Positions 1 to 11,403 of a stretch of 64,000 nt of DNA are shown piece after piece. The notes beneath the pieces are model-generated. The model had not been told where the DNA came from, did not search any database, and worked only from the letters and a program-made list of their open reading frames with translations. Source of the stretch: Hemerocallis citrina. Taxonomy: Eukaryota; Streptophyta; Magnoliopsida; Asparagales; Asphodelaceae. The stretch is from positions 145,627,767-145,691,766 of the forward strand of contig CM030367.1 in assembly GCA_017893485.1 (NCBI GenBank), in the 5' to 3' direction. The translations under genes and the position numbers were made by a program. Position 1 is the stretch's first letter. The number at the start of each line of letters is the position of its first letter.

Positions 1-1
1 A

Positions 2-1327
2 AGGGAAGGGTCGCTTTGGCTTGGGAGCAGGTTGTGTGTGCCAAAAGTCGACGAGTTGCGGGGAGATATCATGAAGGAAGCACACTCCACCTTACTCACA
101 GTCCACCCAGGAAGCACAAAGATGTATAAGGATATAAAACAACATTTTTGGTGGGCTGGAATGAAGCGAGATGTGGCAGAGTTTGTGGCCAAATGCCTTA
201 CATGTCAGAAAGTCAAAGCGAAGAACCAGAGACCAGGAGGTCTACTACAGCCCCTACCCATCCCAGAGTGGAAATGGGAGAACATCAGCATGGATTTCAT
301 CACGGGACTGCCCAGAAGTTCAAAAGGGAACGACTCGATTTGGGTTATAGTGGACCGCTTGACAAAGTCCGCACATTTCCTCCCAGTAAAGATAACTTGG
401 TCGGTAGAGAAGCTAGCAGAGGTCTACATAGAAAGCATTGTGAAGCTACATGGGGTGCCAGTGTCAATCGTTTCCGACCGGGATGCCAGGTTTACGTCCC
501 GATTTTGGCAGAGTCTGCAAGAGGCCTTGGGAACGAGACCAGATTTTAGCACAACTTTCCACCCGCAAACGGATGGACAGACAGAAAGAGTTAACAGAAT
601 TCTCGAGGACATGCTGAGGGCGTGCATAATGGACTTCGGAGGGAGTTGGGAACAATATTTAGCATTGGTAGAGTTTGCATATAACAACAGCTATCAAGCA
701 AGTATTGAGATGGCTCCATACGAAGCGTTGTATGGAAGGAGGTGCAGGACCCCTGTGTGCTGGTTTGAAGTAGGTAAAAGACAAATGTTCGGACCTGAAA
801 TAGTGCAACAAACGTCCGAAAAGATTGAACTAATCAGAAAAAGGATGCAAGCAGCACAAACCAGACAGAAGAGCTATGCTGACAACCACCGGCGAGACCT
901 AGAATTCGAGGAAGGTGATTCGGTGTTCCTAAAGGTCTCACCTACAAGGGGAGTGATCCGGTTCGGAAAAGGCGGCAAACTAGCACCAAGATATATTGGA
1001 CCCTACCAAATTTTGAAAAGGATCGGAAAGACAGCATACAAACTAGAGCTACCAGCCGAATTGTCCCAGGTACATGATGTGTTCCACGTTTCAATGCTGA
1101 AGAGATATGTATCAGATCCAAGTCACCAGCTGCCAGATGTCTCTGAAGACCTACAAGTGGACCTTACATATAAGGAGCGGCCGGTAAAATTCATCGATCG
1201 TCGGGATAAAGTACTAAGAAACAAGACTATTCCAATGGTCAAGGTTCTTTGGAGGAACAAACTCGTGGAAGATGCCACTTGGAAGACGGAAAGCCAGATG
1301 AAACTCTCTTTTCCCGAGTTATTTTGA
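2..1327 (+). CDS. Chromovirus pol, 3' part: integrase with chromodomain
   Basis: C-terminal portion of a gypsy polyprotein, open from base 2 to a TGA at 1325-1327; the true start lies upstream of the window. It contains the HHCC zinc-binding region (EAHS, then CLTCQ), an integrase core with the first Asp in MDFITGLP, the second in VSDRDARF and the Glu in TDGQTERVNR, a GPY/F-type module (RYIGPYQILKRIG), and a C-terminal chromodomain-like stretch that ends SFPELF. It would insert the cDNA into chromatin, with the chromodomain thought to guide targeting in chromoviruses. No stop or frameshift is visible, so this is probably a young copy. A short antisense ORF here is a shadow. Confidence 0.92.
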   Translation, partial: REGSLWLGSRLCVPKVDELRGDIMKEAHSTLLTVHPGSTKMYKDIKQHFWWAGMKRDVAEFVAKCLTCQKVKAKNQRPGGLLQPLPIPEWKWENISMDFITGLPRSSKGNDSIWVIVDRLTKSAHFLPVKITWSVEKLAEVYIESIVKLHGVPVSIVSDRDARFTSRFWQSLQEALGTRPDFSTTFHPQTDGQTERVNRILEDMLRACIMDFGGSWEQYLALVEFAYNNSYQASIEMAPYEALYGRRCRTPVCWFEVGKRQMFGPEIVQQTSEKIELIRKRMQAAQTRQKSYADNHRRDLEFEEGDSVFLKVSPTRGVIRFGKGGKLAPRYIGPYQILKRIGKTAYKLELPAELSQVHDVFHVSMLKRYVSDPSHQLPDVSEDLQVDLTYKERPVKFIDRRDKVLRNKTIPMVKVLWRNKLVEDATWKTESQMKLSFPELF

Positions 1328-1382
1328 GAATCGTTGTTTCCCCTCGCCCCACTTAATACAGTTCTGAGGACAGAACTATTCT

Positions 1383-1395
1383 AAGGAGGGAGTAT
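1383..1395 (+). promoter_or_regulatory. Polypurine tract of the Tekay element
   Basis: Purine-rich stretch AAGGAGGGAGTAT directly before the LTR start TGTAATATCCC. It is the expected plus-strand priming site for reverse transcription and fixes the 5' edge of the 3' LTR. Confidence 0.75.
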
Positions 1396-1740
1396 TGTAA
1401 TATCCCGATCGACTATCAATAATATTATTTTATTAGCGTCCGACTACTTGATTATTTTATTTTTTCTTTCACCATTGTGTTGTCTTTTAGCCATGACAAT
1501 CTAATGAATAATTAGAGATGGTTGTGTAGCTAAACCTAGGGTTACAAAGACATAAGGGGTTAAGAACTCTTCTAGAACACTCTCTCCTCCACATCACCCT
1601 CCACCTCACCAAAAGAACCATACCCTCACCATACCTCCACCTCACCACCCCCTCCACTAGGTGAAACCGGCCACAAAAGGGGGAAGGGCTCAAGTGCAAA
1701 TAGGTGAGTGCACATTTGCAATATCCACCCTTCTCTCCTC

Positions 1741-1750
1741 CTATAAATAC
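1741..1750 (+). promoter_or_regulatory. TATA box of the Tekay LTR
   Basis: CTATAAATAC lies 345 bp inside the LTR, preceded by a CT/CA-rich stretch and followed by a purine-rich leader. This is a typical LTR Pol II core promoter; transcription probably starts about 30 bp downstream, which would make U3 only about 380 bp and U5 very long. Confidence 0.7.
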
Positions 1751-2689
1751 CCCCTTCCTTCTCCATAGTCTCACTTTAGAAATATCAAAGAAAAAAAGAG
1801 AGAAAGGAAAAGAATGAGGGAACTAACTTGAGAGTTTTTATTTGTAGGTTGGTAGGAGTTCTAGGAGAAAGAAGGAGAGTAGTCTAGTCTTCCATCAAGA
1901 AAAGAAACAAGGTGGGGGTTTCTCTAGGTTTGTGTTTGTTTAATTGTTTGTTTGTTTGTTCATTTGAATGATGGTTTTGATGTTCTTCTTCTTCTTACCC
2001 TCTTGTTTACTTTTCTTTTTGGTGTGGTTATTAAGTGAATTTTTATGTTGTATGTTAAACCACCTAAAAAGAGTTCTTATATTGTATGTTGTTGTATGAT
2101 AAAGAATTAACTACTTGGACTAAAAGGATACATGCACAGAAACTTTTACATACAACCATGTAAGGTTGTAGGACTTGAATGTGAACCCATACATAAGGCA
2201 TATGAATTTGTTTACAACCATTTTGGTTGTAGGACCTATGTTGAACCTTGGACTAAAAGAGATCATATGTTGAAAAATGAAGTGTTCTTACTTGTTGTAT
2301 TATTGTTTAGTTTTAAATCTTAAAGTATGAAAAAGAAACTAGCTAAATCGCTAGTTGTAGAATAAATAAATAAAAAGATCTTTTCTTTTCTAAACACTAG
2401 TTGTAAAAAAGATCAAAAAGATCTCTTTTATGTCCACTAGTAAGAAACCTATGCTAATAAAGATCTTTTTGTAGTAATTTAGTTGTAGATATTTATGCTA
2501 AATTTTAGTAGATGCTTATGGTAGTAGTAGTAGATATATATGTTCAAATAAAGTTGTAGTAGTAGTTAATGTGTATGCTTCAATTAAAATAGCAATAGTA
2601 GATGTGTATGTCTCAATTAAAGTGGTAATAGTAGATGTGGAATTTATTATATCGTATTTAGGAATGAGATTTATGCTTCAAATGTTGTA

Positions 2690-3620
2690 GGATTCCTTCT
2701 AAAATTACTTAGAATGTTGTAGGATTCCTTCTAAAATTAGTTAGAATGTTGTAGGATTCCTTCTAAAATACTTATCATGTTTAGAAGCAATATTCATGCT
2801 TCAAATGTTGTAGGATTCCTTCTAAAATTACTTATCATGTTTTATTCATGCTTAGAATGTTGTAGGATTCATTTTAAAAATCCTACCATGTTTAGATTAA
2901 TGTAATTGTGCTTAGAATATTGTAGGATCCATTCTAAAAATCCTACCATGTTTAGATTACTTTGTTTATGCTTAGAATGTTGTAGGATCCATTCTAAAAA
3001 TCCTACCATGTTTAGATTAGCTTATACATGCTTAGAATATTGTAGGATTAATTCTAAAAATCCTACCATGTTTAGACTACTTTGTTTATGCTTAGAATGT
3101 TGTAGGATCCATTCTAAAAATCCTACCATGTTTAGATTAGCTTATACATGCTTAGAATGTTGTAGGATTAATTCTAAAAATCCTACCATGTTTAGACTAC
3201 TTTGTTTATGCTTAGGATGTTGTAGGATCCATTCTAAAAAAATCCTACCATGTTTAGATTACTTTGTTTATGTTTAGAATGTTGTAGGATTCATTCTAAA
3301 AATACCTACCATGCTTAGGATAATTTATTTGTGTTTAGAATGTTGTAGGATTCATTCTAAAAATACCTACCATGCTTAGATTAATTTATTTATGCTTAGA
3401 ATGTTAAAGGATTCATTCTAAAATTCCTATCATGTTTTAGGAAGGATATTTATGCTTAGAAAGTTGTAGGATTTATTCTAAAAATATCTATCATGTTAGG
3501 AATGATATTTATGCTTAGAATGTTGTAAGATTTATTCTAAAAATATCTATCATGTTAAGAATGATATATATGCTTAGAATGTTGTAGGATTGATGTAAAA
3601 TTACTTACCATATTTTAGGG
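2690..3620 (+). repeat. 60-bp tandem repeat array inside the Tekay LTR
   Basis: Roughly 15 imperfect copies of a unit built around TGCTTAGAATGTTGTAGGAT and CATTCTAAAAATCCTACCAT. Copies between about 2900 and 3250 keep an exact 60-bp period; flanking copies are more diverged. Each unit contains two interlocked inverted repeats, TTAGAAT/ATTCTAA and TAGGAT/ATCCTA. A 123-codon ORF at 2906-3277 is only the repeat read in a frame divisible by three. Confidence 0.9.
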
Positions 3621-4500
3621 ATGATGTAGAAGTATATATGCATGCTTGAGAATGTTGTATGTTCATACTAGTTATATGTATGCATGCTTGGGAATGTTAT
3701 ATGTTCATACTAGTTATATATGTATCCATGCTTGGGAACGCTACAAGTGTATGCTAAATCACATTTACAATCAAGAGTGTTATAAGTTAAGGGTTATGTT
3801 CTATATACCATGTTTTAGTGGTGGTAGGTTGATGCTTGCAATTGCATACCATGATCGAATTGCCATAGGTTAAGTAATAAGAAAGAGCCATGTGGAAATT
3901 GTAGGAGTAACTACCTTGTTGTAGTTAATGTGAGTATGGAACCATAGCATATGAGCACCCTTCATTCATAGCAATAAGGGTTGAGAAGTGTTAATAGTTG
4001 TAGCTTGAGAAAAAGCTAGTTTAGGGTCTTCAAGTACCCTAAGGGTCATCGACCATCAAGACCACATCCTACCCCCTTAGAGTAAAATGGATAGATCTCA
4101 CCTCGGGCGTCGACAGATCTTAACCAATGTAGGTTGACCGTGAGCCGAGAGTGTTAGTAGAATCCGAGTTAGGGGTAGGAATGAGTGAGAGAGATATTAC
4201 TACCAGAGTCTTGGATCGAGGAACCACGAGTTGGACCATGATTGGAAACTATGCAAGATTGCATAGGAACAATAACCTCATTAGGATAGTGACTTATAAA
4301 TCATTCCTTAACCTTTTGCCCGAAAGAAGGGGAGTTGGTAGTAGGGTGCACCGTACGACCAAACCTTTCTTTAGGGCCGATATTAGGTGGTGTTATTGGG
4401 TTGTACCTTCCCGTCAAAGGGATACGTACGGTGCCGTCTCACAGGTTGAGGACACGGGTTGCGTATCTCGCTCTGTTAATTCCTGAAATACCGTGGCTGG

Positions 4501-4598
4501 GGTGCCACAGGATGCATTTGGGCAGTCCTGCGCTTGCGATACCCCAGAGGGTGCCACAGGGTAGGCTTCATGCTACCCTGCGCTTGCGAAACCCTATG
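4501..4598 (+). repeat. 49-bp tandem duplication in the Tekay LTR
   Basis: Two adjacent related copies, each starting GGTGCCACAG and containing CCTGCGCTTGCGA, offset by 49 bp. Confidence 0.75.
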
Positions 4599-4849
4599 GT
4601 TTGATTTTGGAACGATGCCCGATATAATGGGATCGAGTGAGGTCCGGCATGCCGGGTAGTAGTGGAAAACGGAGGCACCATAAGCAGACTGCATAGGGGG
4701 ACTTGACCCCTTCTGCAACCTCACAGAGTCATGGAGTATTGTCAGGAACAGGTTGTGTACCATTAGAATTCATAACGCGGGTTCAATCCCTATATATGGA
4801 GAAACAGCTTGAGATGGGGTCGCATGTAGATGGGCTGCATGTTGCTTTC

Positions 4850-5095
4850 GGAGACTTGCTGGCTTTAGAATATGAGCATCCTGGTTTAGTTGCTGGCATT
4901 AGAATATGAGCATCCTGGTTTAGTTGACTTGGTAGTAGGATATGAGCATCCTGGTTTAGTTGACATGGCATTAGGATATGAGCATCCTGGTTTAGTTGAC
5001 ATGGCATTAGAATATGAGTATCCTAGCTCAGTTGACAGTGTATTAGTATTCTAGTTTAGTTGATAGTGCATTGGTATTCCAGTTTGATTGACATT
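4850..5095 (+). repeat. Tandem repeat of about 36 bp in the Tekay LTR
   Basis: Successive copies of ATGAGCATCCTGGTTTAGTT at 4872, 4906, 4942, 4978 and a diverged copy at 5014, spaced 34-36 bp, with decayed copies up to about 5095. The small minus-strand ORF across it is an artefact of the repeat. Confidence 0.85.
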
Positions 5096-5490
5096 TATTA
5101 GATTCTAATCACTGCACTCACGAACACTTAAACTACACCGACATACCTCACCCTATATATATATATTGTTTGTTTTGGAGATCCGCTGCTATATGATCAG
5201 CCTTTAAGCGTCAGTGAATACTGACGTCCCCACTTCAATAGGTTGTGGACACAAGATCGCAAACCAGAAGGACTCTAGCCGAGGCATGATCTACAAGTGG
5301 AAAAGCAATGATTATCTTTTATTCATGTACACTCTGATGTAACTTATTGTATTAGTAGAAACACTCGGCCTGTAATATTATGTTAATAAAAAGTTTTAAA
5401 TTTTCCTGTTTCTGTGTATTGTGACTAATTGAATGAAAAGGTCCTGGCTCGTGTCTCGGTTTCCCAGTGTATGGAAAACGGGGCGCTACA

Positions 5491-6832
5491 CGGCTAAGCT
5501 GGCGACCCCTCGGGACCGCACGGAGATGAACGCCGAGGGCCTGGAGGATGCGTACACGCGCCTCGCGCAGGCTAATGTGCTGGTAAGTCTGCCGACCCCA
5601 CTTGCCTTGTGAAATGTTTGTAAAGGAGGTTTTCTCAGTAGTGCTTGGTTGCTACAGGCGACCGTACAGGGGGCCCACTTGAGGGGCCTTTATGAGGCGG
5701 CCTTGAAGCGGGAGCGCGACCGGGCTGACAAGGCCGAGCAAGAGATGAAGGAGCTGAAGATAGAGCTCAAAGGCTCGCACCAGAGGGAGCAGAAGATGAA
5801 GGTCGACTTCGACGCCAAGGAGGCGGAATGGGCGAAGAAGATGGCGGCTCAGAAGAAGAAGTTCGCCAAGGAGAAGGAGGAGTTGACTGAGGCGGGTCAG
5901 ACCATGGTGATAAAGGCCCAGGACGAGTGCTATGCCAAGGTCCTCAGTCATGTGAGGCACTTCTACCCGACTATCGATCTGTCCAACTTCGAATACGACA
6001 TGGAGGTCGAGGGGACACCGAAGACCCCTAATGAAGAAGGGCCCGTTGATGACCCGGCTGCCGACCCCCCTGTGAACCCGGCCGATGCTGAGGTGGGAAA
6101 ACAAGTTGTATAGTTTTGTCTTTCTTTTTCCCTCTCTCGATTGTATTTGCCTTCCGCAGACTGGCCACCGCATTTTTTGTATGAAGTAATTTCATTTATA
6201 AAAGATGATTTTTGACTGGCCAAGTGTTTTGACCTCAGATATTTCCGAACCATTTTTGTCGATGTGTTTTGAGTGGGCTGGTTCTCTTGTAGGTTGCGGC
6301 TCCCCTTCCTGAGGTCGACCCTCGTCGTTCTGACGTGGCATGGCTCCGGAGCAAGGTTGAGGCCCTGGAGGCCACGTTGGTTCGCTACCGAAAGGGGGCT
6401 CGTGACACTGATGCGGCCTTTAACTATTATCGGAATAAGTCTGAGGCCTTAAGTGAGGAGGCGAGCCGGCTGAGGAGGGCGATGGTGGATCGGGACCTCG
6501 GTAGTGTCGGTCTTGGATTTACCATGTCGAGTGCATCAGTGCAGAGGCCCTCCTCTGAGAGGTTACTTCGCGATGTCATTGTGGAGAAGGAGATGGAGAT
6601 ACACCGTTATAAGACGATGCTAGGTGTCTCAGCATCCTCCTCGGTGGGTCGGCGAGCGGAGGGGGTTCCCTCTGTGTTGCTACTGCTGGAGCGTGTGCAA
6701 CCAGTTGAAGCCCAGAGCTCTGTGGCTGGTGTGTCGACCGTGGCTGAGCCTAAGGACCATCATGACGAGGAGAGGGCTCCTAGTCGTTCGGTCGGAGTGG
6801 TCCCGCCATTCGTCGGACCCGAGGGGCCCTAA
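5491..6832 (+). pseudogene. Antisense extra ORF (aORF) of element 1, C-terminal coiled-coil exons
   Basis: Three exons joined by canonical GT-AG introns can be read: 5491-5582, 5658-6092 and 6293-6832, all keeping one frame (introns 5583-5657 and 6093-6292). The protein is a long charged coiled coil (many E/K/R/A heptads, e.g. ADKAEQEMKELKIEL), with AQDECYAKV near its middle and EKEMEIHRYK near its end. Segments such as YYRNKSEAL and VEKEMEIHR align with the minus-strand ORF at 23231-23530 of element 2, so the gene is conserved between copies. The N-terminal part is removed by the Tekay insertion. It runs opposite to gag-pol, as described for extra ORFs of Retand-type elements. Its function is unknown. 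Confidence 0.75.
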
Positions 6833-7251
6833 GATGGCGACTTCCTCCAGTTTGAGATGAGCGGAGTGGTCCTGTAACGGTCTTTGTTTGTTTTTTCTGA
6901 ACTAATAAGGGAATATGAATAAAGAATTTTTCGTTGTTTGCTCTGGCCAATAGTGTAGTGGATGATGGCGGAGGTGAAGTTCGGCCCCGTCGATCCGTGA
7001 GGGATCGGCGCGGGGCGTTAGGAAGACTCCCTGGCCTGAAGCCGGGTCGGACCTACCGGGAAGTTGGGGACGATACCGGAGTGAGGACTCGGGTGCCGAT
7101 CCCATTGTCCGGTGTTAGGTCGGGGCTGCCGAGGCGTTTGGAGTTTTGACAAAAAGAGATTTCTTTCATACATGATAGGGAGGGTCGCTAAAACGGCCCT
7201 TTACACATGACAGCTTACAAAAAATACTACTTACATTAGCCAAGCTAAAAC
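6833..7251 (+). other. 3' untranslated spacer between aORF and pol of element 1
   Basis: Convergent transcripts meet here: the aORF ends at 6832 and pol ends at 7252 on the other strand. AATAAA lies at 6918-6923 on the plus strand, a likely poly(A) signal for the aORF transcript. The rest is GC-rich without a supported gene; small ORFs are not conserved. Confidence 0.6.
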
Positions 7252-10200
7252 CTATGTTCGCTCTTCCAGGAACTTCATTAGGTGCTCGGCGTTCCAGGGT
7301 CGGCTGATCAGCCGGCCGTCCATATCTGCCAGTTGGTATGTACCAGGGCATACGGCCTCGACTACACGGTATGGGCCTTCCCAGTTGGGAACCAATTTCC
7401 TCTTCTTGGTTGGATCGGAGACAGACAGTTTTTGTAACACGAGGTCTCCCGCCTTGATGTTTGTGGGGCGGACCTTCTTGTTGTAAAACTTCTCGATCCG
7501 TTGTTGGTAGATGCTTCTCCGGATCGAAGACTTCTCTCGGATCTCGGTGACGAGGTCCAGGTTGGCCCTCAGGCCGGACGAATTACCAGCTTCATCAAAG
7601 GCCATGATCTGGGGAGAAGGTAGACCAACCTCGACGGGGATAACTGCCTCCATCCCGTAGGTCAAGCTGAACGGCGTCTCTCCCGTGGGGATCCTCTTGG
7701 TTGTTCGGTGCGCCCAAAGCACGCTAGGAAATTCTTCGACCCACAGCCCTTTGGGGGAACAGTCGAGGTGCTTTTTGAGGCCATCGAGGATTTGCCTGTT
7801 CGCATTCTCCGCCTGGCCATTGGACTGAGGGTGGCAAATAGCTGAGAAACGCTGCTGGATGCCGATGTCTGCGCAGAAAGTTTGGAAGTTATGACCTTGG
7901 AATTGGGTTCCGTTGTCCGTGACGAGGACCCGAGGGATTCCGCCGTCGAGGATTTGCCTGTTCGCGTTCTCCGCCTGGCCGTTGGACTGAGGGTGGCAAA
8001 TAGCAGAGAAACGCTGCTGGATGCCGATGTCTGCACAGAAAGTTTGGAAGTTCTGACCTTGGAATTGGGTTCCATTGTCCGTGACGAGGACCCGAGGGAT
8101 TCCGAACCGGCAAATGATGTTCTTCCAAAAGAATTGTTGTACTTGGCGCTCGGTGATGCTGGACAGAGGCTCGGCTTCGAGCCACTTGGTGAAGTAGTCG
8201 ATGGCAACTATTAAGAATTTCTTCTGCCTTACCACTACGGGGAAGGGGCCCACAAGGTCCATGCCCCACATGGCGAATGGCGTAGGACTAGCCAGGGATC
8301 GGATATTGGCTTGAGGAAGCCTCTTGATAGGGGAGAACCTTTGGCATGGGCCGCACCTCTTGACTAGGTCTTGCGAGTCTTGGAGCATGGTCAGCCAATA
8401 GTACCCCTGATTCAGGGCCTTCCGAGCGAGCGTCCTGCTCCCCATGTGGCATCCGCCGATCCCCTCATGAAGATCTTTCAGCGCGTAGCTGGCCTCGTCG
8501 CTGGTGAGACAGCAGAGGTACGGCTTGCCGTCGGCCAAGGTGTATGAGCGTTTGAAGAGGATGTCATCAATCATGACGAACCTTTCAGCTCGGACCCTGA
8601 CTCGTCTAGCTTCGGCTCGGTCTTCAGGAAGTTCGGCACTGACTAAGAATCTCCGGATAGGAGTGGTCCAGTCGTCTGGACTGGCAACGCCTTGCACACA
8701 CATTACCTCCTGGTCTTGGTCATTGATACTTGGCTTTAGGAGGATTTCTATGAGCACCGTCTGATCGAGACCCTCGAAGGAGGAAGAGGCGAGTTTGGAC
8801 AACGCGTCTGCTTGAGCGTTCTGCTCCCTAGGGACTCTGATAACCGCGGCGCAGCTGAAGGATGCCAGGAGACGTCGGACCACCGCCAAATACCTCATCA
8901 TCCGATCGTCGCGAGCCTCGTATTCCCCGGTGATCTGATTGACCACGAGCTGAGAATCGCTGTTGGCTTGGATTTGCTGGGCACCGGCTCGATGGGCTAG
9001 GGTCAGTCCAGTGATCATGGCCTCGTATTCTGCCTCGTTGTTGGAGGCCGGAAAGTTGAGGCGGAGGGAGTATTGAAGTAGGAATTGGTCGGGTTTACGA
9101 AGGATGATGCCAGCTCCACTCCCCGTTTCGCATGATGATCCATCGATGAAGACCTCCCAGGTCGGATCCGAGGCCTCGGTGCTGGGCTGCTCGGAGACGG
9201 TGCACTCAGTTATGAACTCGGCGAGGGCTTGCCCTTTGATGGCCGTCTTTGGCTGGTAGCTGATGTCGAACTGACTCAGCTCAATTGACCACTTGACTAA
9301 GCGACCGGAATTTTTGGGCTTGTGAAGGACAGTCTTCAGTGGCTGGTCGGTCAGTACTTGGACAGAGTGGGCCTGAATGTAAGGACGAAGCTTCCGGGCT
9401 GCCATGACCAAAGCATAGGCCACCTTCTCTATCTTTGCGTACCTCGTCTCGGCGGGGAGCAGAACTTTGCTCACATAGTACAATGGCCTCTGGACCCCAT
9501 CTTCCTCTCGGACGAGGACGGCGCTGAGTGCGCTATCCGAGGCGGACAGGTAGAGCCATAGTGGTTCGCCCGGCTCGGGCTTGCTGAGGAGAGGAGGGTT
9601 GGCGAGGTACTGCTTCAGCTATTCGAAGGCCTCTTGTTGATGGGTACCCCACTCGAAGCCCCCCTTTCCGCGTAGAGCCTTGAAGAAGGGGAGAGACTTC
9701 TCCCCTGACTTGGAGAGGAAACGGCCGATTGCAGCCAACCGGCCCGTGAGCCTCTGAACCTCCTTGACATTCCGGGGCGGGGCCATGTCAATAATAGCTT
9801 GGATTTTCTCGGGGTTCGCCTCGATGCCGCGCTGGCTGACGATGAACCCCAGGAATTTCCCAGTGGAGATGCCGAAGGCGCATTTAGCCGGGTTGAGCCT
9901 CATGTTGTGATGCTGGAGGACTCCGAAGGCTTCCTCGAGGTCGGCGACATGGTCCGGCCCAGCCCGGCTCTTGATGAGCATGTCGTCGACATAGACTTCC
10001 ACGTTGCGGCTGATCAGGTCTTTGAAGATTCTGTTGACGAGCCGTTGGTAGGTGGCTCCGGCGTTTTTCAGCCCGAAAGGCATAACGCGATAACAGAAAA
10101 GACCCTGGTCGGTGACGAACGAGGTCTTAGAGATGTCCGGTGAAAACATCCGGATCTGATTGTACCCTGAGAATGCGTCCATGAAGGACAGTAGCTCATG

Positions 10201-11403
10201 CCCCGAGGTTGCGTCGATTAAGGCGTCGATGCGGGGGAGGGGGAAAGGATCTTTCGGACATGCTTTATTTAGATCCGTGAAGTCGATACAGATCCTCCAG
10301 CCCCCTGTTGCCTTCTTCACCATGACGACATTAGCCAACCACTCGGGGTAGCTGACTTCCTGAATAAATCGAGCCGACAAGAGTTTGTCGACCTCTGTCT
10401 TCACAATTTGCTGCCTCTCCGGGGCAACTTTGCACCTCTTTTGGACGACCGGCTTAGAGTCGGGGATGACGCTCAGCCGATGCATAATCAAGTCTTCAGA
10501 GATCCCGGGCATGTCGGAGGGCTTCCAGGCGAAGAGATCAACGTTGCGGAGGATGCAGGCGATTATGCTTGGCTTCAAGTCCTCGGGGAGCGAGCGGCTC
10601 ACCCGGAACCATTTTGATTCATCCTCGGTGCCGAACGGGACCTCCTCCAGCTCATCGACCGGCTCTGGAGCGGGACCGTCCCTCTCGGGTTCGAGCTCAA
10701 CGGCGTCGAGGGGGAACACACCCCCTCCGACGGCGGTCATGTAGCACGACTGTGCTGCTTCTTGGCTACCTCGGACGATGCCGACCCCTTGCGGGGTGGG
10801 AAATTTAAGTTTCAGATGGTACGCCGAAGGTACCGCTTGAAGGGAGCATAATCCGGGTCGGCCGAGTATGGCGTTGTAAGCCGCCTTGATGTTTACCACC
10901 ATGAAGTCCATGGACTCGGTCCTCTTGACAGGAGCCGATCCCGCGGTGACGTCGAGAGTAACAATCCCTTCTATCACGACAAGGACGCCAGAGAACCCAT
11001 GCAAGGTGTATCCGGCTGGCTTGAGCTTGCCTCTGGGTAGCTTAAGATTCTCGACGGCTTCGAGGAAGAGAATATTTACCGAGCTGCCGTTGTCGACGAG
11101 AATTCGTCGAACCTCACAATTAGCCATGTGGAGGCCAATGACGAGGGCATCACAATGAGGGAGGCGAATGCCTTCGAGGTCCTCTCCGAAGAAGGAGACA
11201 GGCATCGGTTGCAACTTGGGCGAGGGGTTGTCTTGGACAGCGTTCACCTCTCGGATGAAGGCTTTTCGGGAAGTATTTGACTCTCCCCCTATTGGCCCCC
11301 CATGGACACAGTGCAAGATGAATGGCGTATCCGCGGCTCCCTCGGGTTCGGGATCCCGATCCCGGAGGTGGTTCGGAGGCGAAGGCCTCCGGTTCCTAGC
11401 ATC
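7252..11403 (-). pseudogene. Pol of element 1 (PR-RT-RH-RH-IN), one in-frame stop
   Basis: Polyprotein reading frame from 11403 to a TAG at 7252-7254, broken only by a TAG at 9619-9621. Aspartic protease motif VDNGSSVN is near 11094; reverse transcriptase has YVDD near 9993 after DFTDLNKACPKDPFPLP; a gypsy RNase H follows (ALVMAARKLRPY); a second RNase H has IDGSS, NNEAEYEA and SDSQLV; integrase has HEGIGGCHMG plus CGPC, then MDLVGPFP, TDNGTQF and QAEN (D,D-35-E). The second RNase H is a hallmark of Tat elements. Elements 2 and 3 read sense codons at the internal stop, so it is a mutation and not programmed. The integrase core also carries a 162-bp duplication. Confidence 0.9.
7781..8104 (-). 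repeat. 162-bp tandem duplication inside the integrase core of element 1
   Basis: Copies 7781-7942 and 7943-8104 are adjacent and in frame, each encoding 54 residues from GIPRVLVTDNG to QILDG. The protein therefore has the second catalytic Asp and the catalytic Glu twice. The copies differ at several bases, so the duplication is not very recent or one copy was converted. Elements 2 and 3 have a single copy. Confidence 0.92.

Larger units (their letters stand above)
1..5490 (+). mobile_element. Tekay/Del-like chromovirus (Ty3/gypsy), 3' half
   Basis: The window opens inside the pol gene of a Ty3/gypsy LTR retrotransposon and runs through the polypurine tract and the whole 3' LTR. The integrase ends in a chromodomain-like tail and the LTR is about 4.1 kb, both typical of the Tekay/Del chromovirus clade. 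The right edge is the LTR terminus GGGGCGCTACA at 5490, followed directly by the coding sequence of an unrelated Tat/Retand element, so this element has inserted into that one. The 5' half lies outside the window; the expected target-site duplication would be the 5 bp at 5491-5495. Confidence 0.9.
1396..5490 (+). repeat. 3' LTR of the Tekay element (about 4.1 kb)
   Basis: The LTR begins TGTAATATCCCG and ends GGGGCGCTACA, near-complementary ends of the kind seen in Tekay LTRs. It has a TATA box near its start, a long pyrimidine/purine-rich leader, three blocks of internal direct repeats (about 2690-3620, 4501-4598 and 4850-5095) and an AATAAA-like signal near 5386. A short palindromic GTCAGTGAATACTGAC segment lies near 5210. 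The stretches 3650-4150 and 4600-4850 hold no convincing ORF; small ORFs there are chance. Confidence 0.88.

Noticed and set aside
2906..3277. A 123-residue repetitive ORF in the Tekay LTR
   Set aside because: It is the 60-bp repeat read in a frame divisible by three; no family match and no start context.
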